From Basidiobolus meristosporus CBS 931.73 (Eukaryota; Basidiobolomycota; Basidiobolomycetes; Basidiobolales; Basidiobolaceae): a DNA stretch of 64,000 bases. Each line of letters opens with the position of its first letter. Within the stretch, counting starts at the first letter, position 1. The notes under the pieces were generated by a model that did no database searches, was not told the origin of the DNA, and saw only the letters and a list, made by a program, of their open reading frames with translations. Shown in pieces: positions 56,719 to 64,000 of this stretch. The translations under genes and the position numbers were made by a program. The stretch is from positions 124,001 to 188,000 of the forward strand of contig MCFE01000007.1 in NCBI GenBank assembly GCA_002104905.1, written 5' to 3'.

Positions 56719-59700
56719 CTATCCGCTCACGCTCTTCTTCCTGAATGACCCGAAGCCGAATTTTTTCGAGCCACCATCCACCTCACTCCCCGGTGCCGAG
56801 CTGTCGCTTGGTACGTTAAGGTGGCTTCCGCCCTCAGGAGAAAATTCAATGCGCAGTTTGATTTGGCCTTTTTCGGCATTTGCTAATGGGGCCATGAATT
56901 CATCCGACAGTATATTGCTTGCAGGACTAATGCGTTCCCAGACATCAAGTTGGTAATCTCCCAAAGCAGTATCTTGTAGGAGATTGTGATCTCGCACCGA
57001 GAATTGGAGTCTAAGCGGGGAGCCATTGGTTGGAATAGTGAAACTTTCATTCCATATGGGTGCAAGTGTCTTCTTGATCACCTTGGTCTTATGCACCACC
57101 TTTCTTCCCCAGCGTATCTTGACATAAGGGTCACTCATGCCATTACTATCAGCCGCTGGCAGATCTTTGCCCTCCAGGATAAATATGGTAATGGTGCCAG
57201 GTTGTCCTGTAGTCTCTGAGCCAGCATTTTCTGGACCACTATCTCCTGTGGCATCACTATCTGCATCGGCGCTCATTTCATTGGCCCCCACAACGGCTGC
57301 TGAGGCTACACCTGCCTCAAGCGGTAGATTTGTAGGTTGAACCGCGTCATTGACCACCATTTCTTGAGAGTCGTTGCCTGTTTTCTTTTTACCTAGACCA
57401 AAAAGGCCCTTGGCACCTCCTACAACTTGTTTACCGGCACCTAGCGTGCCGCCAACGACATGCTTGCCAGCCCCTAGTGTGCCACCGACCACTTGTTTGC
57501 CGGCTCCTAGGGTGCCACCAACCACTTGTTTGCCCGCTCCCAAAGTGCCACCAACAACAGATGCTGCGCCGCCAAGTGCTGCACCATGAAGAGTTCCTTT
57601 ACGATCTGTCATCATCTTGCCAACATACTCAGGAGTGAACAGAAGGCTGAGAGTCAGAGTCCCTTGGCTATTGGTTATGGGGAACTCTTTGACTTGCTCA
57701 ACTGATGGCTCCAGATTCTTCGCATCCACCTGGACAACACCCAGGCTCTCGCTAGACTGGAGCTGGTTCCAGTCAAAGATTTCAAACAAGAGAGTGTCTT
57801 CGTTACGAGCCATCAGAGATGCCACGAATTCCTCATTGAATTCTGGGTTGAGATTCTTCTTGATCGTCTTTGTCTTGAAGATCTTCTCCCCATTCAGCTT
57901 CACAACAACAAATGGATCACTCAGTCCACTAGAGTCGGCAGCCTGGAGTCTGTTGGCCTTTAGAATCTTAACGGCCACTACACCTTTGTTGGTAACACTT
58001 AACGATTCATCAATTTCGATATTGACTGGAGTAAACTTGAATGCCAACTGGATTTTCCCAGGGTGGTTTTCAAATTCGTACCAAGATGATTCATTTGAAT
58101 TGGTCTTAGTCAAATGTTCCAATATTTCCGATGCAGAAAGTGTTGTGCGGGCAATCACAGTACGGTTTTCGTTGTTCTGGCGAATTAGAACGGAAATCTT
58201 CGTAAAGAGGGCTTCTTGGACGAACACCTCGCATTCCTCGTTGAATATTGGGTCGGTGACTTTCTTCTTAACCTCGGTACGATGAACAACATTGTATTCG
58301 TTGTTGTTGAGCAAAACTTCGGCGAAGCAGCTATCAAACTGCTTTCTCATTTCTTTGGTACTTCCAATTAGAACAGACATAAGGCCAGTGTCGTATTTCG
58401 TATAATCAATGGGTTCTGTTGTCTCTTCCAATTCTTGATTGACCAAATCATTTCCCGGCTCTTTCACGGCGGCCTCATGCTCTGCTTGAGGTGTTGTAAT
58501 TGGTTCAGTCGGGTAGAAGTGAGCATTGAAACGAAGTGTACCGGTCTCTTTCCCTTCATGACGAATGGCTGGTTGATATTCCTTCACTGTGCCTTCACCG
58601 TATTGGTTCTCAGAAATCTGAGGGCCCAAAATTTCTTCCAACTTGAATGAAGTACTTCCGATAATCGAGTCCTTCCCGAATTTATCCCAATCGTAAACTT
58701 CGACGGTAATGTTTTCACGTGGATTCCTTACACCGATGAAGTGAGTTTCATTCCATGTTGGATCCAGATTATCTTCGATCACTTCAGTTCTGGCTTTCTG
58801 CTTGTTGGCTATGGACACAACAACATACGGGTCAGACTTGCCCATAAGATCCATTTTCTTCAGCTTGCGGGCAGATAGCAAATCGAGTCGGATAACACCA
58901 AGGGGCGGAGCAAGACGGCCAGCTGAAATTGCTCCTCCTTTGATAACTACGGGCCTCCACACGAATGACATCCTAACTTTCCCGGATGACCCTTCGAGAT
59001 CATACCAGGGATTATCATTGTTTCGGTTTAATGCTTGTTCCAAGGTAACGTTGAGTTTTCCGGTCAGAGGATCAGAGGCAAAACCACGTTCATCATAAGC
59101 TTCAAATCCAAACAAGGCGCTTTTCTTATCACTGATGAACATTTCTACATTTTTCTCCCAAAGTGGGTTATCCTTTTTCTTGATAACTTGGGTCTTGAGA
59201 ACTTCATGTCCATTCAGTTTCAGAATACCGTATGGGTTACCAGAGGTGCTGAAACCCTTGCCTTGATGGACGAAGACTTTCAAAATACCACTGTTGGATT
59301 CCACTGGGGACTCCGTTCCATCTTCATTTTTAATGGGTGGCACGACGGGAGAGTATGCTACATCAAATAGGAGCTCGCCGCACTGCTTCCCTCCCTCTCT
59401 GATAACCTTGGCCAATACGTCTACCTGCTCAGGTGATTCACTTAATGTGGATAAATCGAATGAAGCTGTGCCCAAGCTCCTGTCTTTCTTCACCTCTTCT
59501 TTATCGTAAACTTCGAGGCTCAAGGTATCGCTGAGTCGGTGGAGCAATATAAAATATGTTTCATCCCAGACAGGGTTGAGGGTGTTCTTTTTAACAGAGG
59601 TACGACCTAGTTCCGCACGATTGTTACATTGGAGGATGACATACGGATCTGACATTCCCATGAATTCCAAGTTCTTCAAGTTTCTGCCACTGCGAACTGT

Positions 59701-61059
59701 GATCTTCAGGACTCCCACCGCGGCTTCCATATCGACTCCGCTCATTAATTGAGCTACATCAAGGGTGAACACATTAGGAGCATACATCATTGGGCCCAAC
59801 ACAGCATTTGTTTGATCTCTGATGAATGTTTGAAGCCCAGGAACGTGGGCAATATCAAAACCGAACGTCTCGCCTCCAATTGGCTTCAAGACATAATCGA
59901 TAAGCGGTGGCTCCATGAAGCTGACATCGGCAGTCCTAACGTGGGGAAAAGTACTCATTAAATGAAGTACAATTCTCATTCTTCCCTTGAATGCAAAGTC
60001 TTCAACCAAGACAGGGATACCTGCCCCGACGAACCCTTTACCAACGCGAATTTCTAGGCAAATCTTAGGATTTGTTTTTCTTTCCAACTCCCGTTTAGTC
60101 ATATCTATGATATCGTTGGGAGTGAAAGAGAATTCCCACTCCATTTCCACTTTTTCATCATCATGGTTGTCAAGTGTTTTGACAGAATCGACTCTTGGAG
60201 CTTTAGTACCGAGCGTGAAATGGGATAGTCTCAGCGAGTCAAGAAAACCGGGAGTGTTTTCGGCAAGGATGCCATCCGCGATTTCAACCACCATTGCTGA
60301 AAGTACAGGCTCGTATATCAACCAAAATTTACTGACAAAGCTGTTTAGCCATTCAGTGGATTCTGCATCTTGGAACAGTTTGTTGATTGCCAATTGGCGG
60401 GTGATATCGTCACGAACATTACGTCGGTGGCGTTGTACTGAATTAGTGTAGTACTGTGCACCGAATGCAAGGACTATCAAACACCATCCAAATCCAAAAT
60501 GAAGGCGAGATACAAGAAACCCGGTAAACACCAATACGGTGATAGCGATGTAATTTTGCCACTCCTGGCCCGAGTATTTCTTCATAAAATCCTCACTCGA
60601 CTCCTGCCAACCTACAACGGGTGGTGGGAGATTTTTCTTCGCATCTGCTTTTTCAACAGGTTTGGATGCTTCAGCCTTCGCGTCAGAACTTGCATTGGTG
60701 GAGGGTATTTCTGTCTTCGAGGGTAAAGTTGCATCACTGATCACCGCTTTTGCTGATGGCCCATCTACAATGGGATTGTTATCTGTCACGTCAGTGATAC
60801 CTGCAGCTTCCTTCGCAATCCTCGCCTTCTCTTCTGGGGTCTCATTCGGGTTAAAAGAATGGACTGGTGCCTTAGAATCTGACATGATTTCATCAGCAAC
60901 CGCACGAGCTTCGCTAGGTGTTACTTGTGTCGGACCATTAGCCTCACCGTTGGCTGAATTTGGAAAGTTGGATGGTTGACCGGGAGAATTGTTGGGATGA
61001 GTTATGTCAGGAATCTGTGTGGTAGGCTGGTTCGACTCATAACCAGGCTCGTTAGACAT
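56719..61059 (-). CDS. Tricalbin-like ER-plasma membrane tether with SMP and six C2 domains
   Basis: A single exon of 1,446 residues. Residues 1-150 are disordered and Pro/Ser/Ala-rich. Residues 168-203 form a hydrophobic hairpin that anchors in the endoplasmic reticulum. An SMP lipid-transfer domain follows at about 228-437 (starting ESTEWLNSFVSKFW). C2 domains lie near 447-570, 590-703, 720-850, 891-1011, 1026-1142 and 1287-1408. The first, third, fifth and sixth keep the Asp-containing SDPYV or SDPFV loop expected for calcium binding; the second (GNPYGIL) and fourth (SCFAEV) do not. Between the fifth and sixth lies an 11-residue repeat (GGTLGAGKQVV). Yeast tricalbins have three to five C2 domains. 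The protein would tether ER to the plasma membrane and shuttle lipids. The start at 61,059 has a TATA box 109 bases upstream. Confidence 0.93.
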   Translation of the reverse strand: MSNEPGYESNQPTTQIPDITHPNNSPGQPSNFPNSANGEANGPTQVTPSEARAVADEIMSDSKAPVHSFNPNETPEEKARIAKEAAGITDVTDNNPIVDGPSAKAVISDATLPSKTEIPSTNASSDAKAEASKPVEKADAKKNLPPPVVGWQESSEDFMKKYSGQEWQNYIAITVLVFTGFLVSRLHFGFGWCLIVLAFGAQYYTNSVQRHRRNVRDDITRQLAINKLFQDAESTEWLNSFVSKFWLIYEPVLSAMVVEIADGILAENTPGFLDSLRLSHFTLGTKAPRVDSVKTLDNHDDEKVEMEWEFSFTPNDIIDMTKRELERKTNPKICLEIRVGKGFVGAGIPVLVEDFAFKGRMRIVLHLMSTFPHVRTADVSFMEPPLIDYVLKPIGGETFGFDIAHVPGLQTFIRDQTNAVLGPMMYAPNVFTLDVAQLMSGVDMEAAVGVLKITVRSGRNLKNLEFMGMSDPYVILQCNNRAELGRTSVKKNTLNPVWDETYFILLHRLSDTLSLEVYDKEEVKKDRSLGTASFDLSTLSESPEQVDVLAKVIREGGKQCGELLFDVAYSPVVPPIKNEDGTESPVESNSGILKVFVHQGKGFSTSGNPYGILKLNGHEVLKTQVIKKKDNPLWEKNVEMFISDKKSALFGFEAYDERGFASDPLTGKLNVTLEQALNRNNDNPWYDLEGSSGKVRMSFVWRPVVIKGGAISAGRLAPPLGVIRLDLLSARKLKKMDLMGKSDPYVVVSIANKQKARTEVIEDNLDPTWNETHFIGVRNPRENITVEVYDWDKFGKDSIIGSTSFKLEEILGPQISENQYGEGTVKEYQPAIRHEGKETGTLRFNAHFYPTEPITTPQAEHEAAVKEPGNDLVNQELEETTEPIDYTKYDTGLMSVLIGSTKEMRKQFDSCFAEVLLNNNEYNVVHRTEVKKKVTDPIFNEECEVFVQEALFTKISVLIRQNNENRTVIARTTLSASEILEHLTKTNSNESSWYEFENHPGKIQLAFKFTPVNIEIDESLSVTNKGVVAVKILKANRLQAADSSGLSDPFVVVKLNGEKIFKTKTIKKNLNPEFNEEFVASLMARNEDTLLFEIFDWNQLQSSESLGVVQVDAKNLEPSVEQVKEFPITNSQGTLTLSLLFTPEYVGKMMTDRKGTLHGAALGGAASVVGGTLGAGKQVVGGTLGAGKQVVGGTLGAGKHVVGGTLGAGKQVVGGAKGLFGLGKKKTGNDSQEMVVNDAVQPTNLPLEAGVASAAVVGANEMSADADSDATGDSGPENAGSETTGQPGTITIFILEGKDLPAADSNGMSDPYVKIRWGRKVVHKTKVIKKTLAPIWNESFTIPTNGSPLRLQFSVRDHNLLQDTALGDYQLDVWERISPASNILSDEFMAPLANAEKGQIKLRIEFSPEGGSHLNVPSDSSAPGSEVDGGSKKFGFGSFRKKSVSG
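57418..57558 (-). repeat. 33-bp coding tandem repeat in the tricalbin gene
   Basis: Four near-identical 33-bp units, with a partial fifth, encode VVGGTLGAGKQ (one copy has His for Gln). They cover residues 1168-1214, between C2 domains five and six. Codons differ slightly among units, so the protein sequence seems to be under some constraint rather than freshly duplicated. Confidence 0.9.
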
Positions 61060-61167
61060 GGTTTGAAACTACGAATTTATATTAAAGAAAGAAACCAAGA
61101 ACAGCAAGGGAAATATGAGTTTAAAGGAGGAAATACGATGTTCAGATTCTACACCCAGGAAGTCATA

Positions 61168-61175
61168 TATTTATA
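61168..61175 (-). promoter_or_regulatory. TATA box of the tricalbin gene
   Basis: Minus-strand TATAAATA lies 109 bases upstream of the ATG at 61,059. No other promoter element was identified. Confidence 0.45.
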
Positions 61176-64000
61176 CCCCATGCATTTCCGAATCGAGCAT
61201 TCTGTGTAACTTCCAAATAACCTCGTCAGCACACCATATATGTTGATCAACCTCACTTGGCATTCTAGGAGGTTGCTATGAGAGCATCATGAGAGATAAA
61301 GTAGTTTACTCAGCATATATTATATTAGATCATACCAATTATGAAGCAATAACATCACTATGACTAGAATCTGATGATATGATCAAGGTCGGATTTAGTG
61401 CAATATTCACCTGCCTTGTTTAGTTGATATTAGCTAAAATGAAATCGACATTTCGATAATATTCCAAATCATGCCGCTTGGGATTCAAAATCACCGTCAT
61501 ATTTCATTGTTTTTGCGAAAATACGCGCTACATTTCAACTTCAGTTGGCTTCTATTGTTGATTGCTCCCTTCCCCCGAAACGTCACAGATCCAGCAACGA
61601 CGTTTGCGGATCTACACCTCCTTACAATATACTTGCGTTATCAAGAGGGCAAGGGTTTTACTCTGTCCAAGGTGGTAGGCTAGATTCGATGCGCATTAGA
61701 AAACTATATTCATTTATTGTAGCATTCTGTATACTACATATAGCCGAAAAGAATGGATGTAGTCGTAAAATAGCAAAAAACAGCCTTGCTATCCTGATTT
61801 CCTTTATTTTTTGATGTTTTCCTGCTTCACAGTTGAGTGTGGAGCTTGAAGTAGCTGTTGTGCAGGACCAATGTTTCTGAATACCAGATGCTATGGGATC
61901 TACTTATTTAAGCTCATCAATGCCATTACATTTTGTGGCGCGTTACAAGATAATGTGTACACAATTTATACTGATTCTTAATTGATACGAATCGCTCAAC
62001 TAATTGGCTCGAATCTAAAACATGAGGTAGGAGACTGAATACGTGACATGTGCAACCTCGCCCAGAAGCAGCGTCACTCGCCAGTAAAACTGGTGATTTG
62101 GTTTTGTGGTGGCCAGCTAATAGCGCTTGGCTTAAGAAAGGCGATGGTTAGCTTCGAGCGCAGAAATCCGGAAACTGCGATACAGAGAATACTTGTCAAT
62201 TTCTTTTTGTTGGTGGATTTTATTTTGCACTGCTTTTCAGTAATCGGTTGCTGAAGTCTTTATATGGTATGCGATGTGTGAACTATTTCGTGTCATGAAC
62301 AAACTCTTGACGCTTTTACTCCGAGACCCCTCAAATGGAGAGAGGAGTCCCACTAATCCCAATCGTCTGAATATCACCAACTTTCGCGCTATCAGTTAGC
62401 CCGAAGAATCCAGCTGGAGTATAATTTAGTATATATGGGGTACTAGGGATTTTTTATTTTTACCTAGTAATAGTGAGCAACGCAACTCCTGATAAACGAG
62501 AAATTGCTGGCATTTGATTCTGTCGATATTTCGTATCAAATCATTATTTATGCTACTTTAGAAGGATTCGTGACCTCATTGATGGTCCCTAACCTAAATT
62601 ATCTTGGTCTTAGAATTGAGATACCCATGTCCTCACCAAAGAAGGCAGTCACTGAGTCTTATCTCCCTGGCTATATCATGTGATACATGACGCACTCTTC
62701 ATAATCAAATCGTTACATCACGTCCTGGTACCGATATGTGTCAGCTAATATCAACAGATATTTAAATGATATTTTTCTTTGTGTTTGGATTCATGCCACT
62801 ATGGTGGATACTTTGGTCTGGAGACCTTTGGGATTAGTATCAACCATCATTTCTGACCCACATTTGCTTAACTACGAATCATGCTACTTCGGAGTTTATA
62901 CCATATCTCCCTTACCTGCACAGCAACATTCCTATATAATATCCTCTTAATCTCTACGCTATTTCGTGGTCCTAGCGGTATGCGTATGGAATACATACCC
63001 AAAGTATATTTTTACCTTCTATCACAATGCGTATCCTCTAAGACTGATTATGCCTCTTCTAGGTTTGATACCTATATAATATTGCTACTAGGGATTTAGT
63101 ACCACGATTACCCTGTTGTGATTGATTGTTATGGGAATCTAAGACGTAACATCACTTTGACACTGTTAGGAGCACAGCTTCAGTATCCGATGAACTACAC
63201 TGCTGCCGCCCCTTTATTTTCCGACCAGGCAGAGGAAGCATACGGAAAAGCAGTATAAGAGTATTTCGAAAAATTTGTAGTCTTGTAAACAAGGTTCAAC
63301 CGGGTGTATATATTTTCACATTACTTGGCATATTCGAGTTCGGATAATGCATTCACAAATCAAAGCGCTGGAATGCAGTTGCTGTGTATGAGTGGATATT
63401 CTGCAGGGCCATCAACTGTAGGTGATGGTATACATACGCATATTAAAATCAGATATCAGTTAAAATGAACCCCTGAACATGTGTACGCACGGATCCGTTA
63501 TTGCGACATACAAACATTTATAGAGATCTCTTGTACTCCAAGTGGGCTCATACATTAGCTTCACCCTTTTAGAATGATTATCTTGACGATCAAACCTTAA
63601 GTGTGGTTGAATACTTGACTAGACAAAAATAGTGCAATAATCATGATCATCGTTCGAAGTGATTCACTTCGGTATCAGTATGTTTTAAGTCACTGCAGAA
63701 ACAACTATGCGTACCTCAAAAATATCGGATAATTGAGTGATCATTATTGATCCCACATTACACTGAATGGTATTCGAGAATGACAATTTTTAAAATGGCT
63801 TGCTACTTACCCCAATAGGATATTCGAATAGCATAGCGTGTGAAGCAAGCACATCGCACCACCGATTTTGAGAAAAAGGGTGTATTTTTCGGTTGAATGG
63901 GGGCAAAGTACGATTATTTGGCACATTTTGAGCAGAATGGTAGGGGTTCAAGTTGTCATTGCTGAAATTTCAACTGTTGCCAACATTATGTCTCTATTAT
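61176..64000. other. Right end of window, 2.8 kb, no supported gene
   Basis: A/T-rich sequence with only short frames (for example 61,545-61,814 and 62,738-62,950, both plus). None has a motif I recognise or clear splice partners. No LTR, terminal repeat, tRNA or rRNA pattern was noticed. It probably belongs to the upstream regions of the tricalbin gene and of a gene beyond the window. Confidence 0.4.

Noticed and set aside
1-64000. tRNA, rRNA, CRISPR or defence-system genes
   Set aside because: B-box-like GGTTCGA strings were looked for by eye, and the few found (for example near 26,995 and 61,030) lie in coding or intron sequence without a cloverleaf. No regularly spaced repeats were seen. 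A covariance-model scan would be decisive.

Overview
This window looks like nuclear DNA of a fungus, most likely an early-diverging (zygomycete-grade) lineage. The evidence is short 53-116 nt introns (160 nt at most) with GT...AG ends, a fungal-type Pho80-like cyclin, a tricalbin, a Pho89-type phosphate symporter, a fungal-type MBL hydrolase, FAM72-like genes (known from animals and some early-diverging fungi) and tnp2/Plavaka, PIF/Harbinger, Ty3 and Ty1-copia transposons. The species assignment is inference; no rRNA, tRNA or organelle gene was seen.

Layout. Positions 1 to about 25,450 are a nested transposon island with no recognisable host gene. Two same-orientation, decayed Plavaka-like (CACTA-type, tnp2) DNA transposons lie next to each other: copy A (1-9,960, running off the left edge) and copy B (about 10,794-19,500). 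Copy A is interrupted by a Ty3/gypsy retrotransposon on the minus strand (339-5,272, 4-bp target duplication GTGG), by an unexplained 0.83-kb segment, and by a 211-bp MITE (7,394-7,604). Copy B is interrupted by a 4,028-bp PIF/Harbinger-like element (14,328-18,355, target duplication ATT) that shares its terminal repeat with the MITE. Because each Plavaka copy carries the empty site for the other's insertion, both insertions can be placed to the base. From 19,600 to 25,450 follow broken Ty1/copia pieces in both orientations, including a nested solo LTR with a perfect ATCCT duplication.

The rest (26.3-61.1 kb) is host sequence with widely spaced genes. In order they are: a protein with two CRIB motifs (-, 26,283-27,236, six exons); 3-phosphoglycerate dehydrogenase (+, serine synthesis); a small protein with two CxxC pairs, LITAF-like (-); a GH20 hexosaminidase (-); a Pho80/Pcl-type cyclin (-); a YqjM-type Old Yellow Enzyme (+); two FAM72-like genes in tandem (-); a Pho89-type phosphate symporter (-); a disordered five-exon protein (+); a metallo-beta-lactamase-fold hydrolase (-, six exons); a zinc-ribbon plus PH-like protein (+, seven or more exons); and a six-C2-domain tricalbin (-). 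Several of these genes (both FAM72 genes, the CRIB protein, most of the MBL hydrolase and the PH protein) become visible only when short introns are spliced out by eye.

The genes do not form an operon or an obvious metabolic cluster. They are ordinary single transcription units, several with TATA boxes. I found no defence system, CRISPR array or biosynthetic cluster. The most unusual items are the tandem-CRIB protein, the tandem divergent FAM72 pair and the reciprocal empty-site evidence in the transposon nest. From 61.2 kb to the end, and in several intergenic stretches of 1-3 kb, no gene could be supported.
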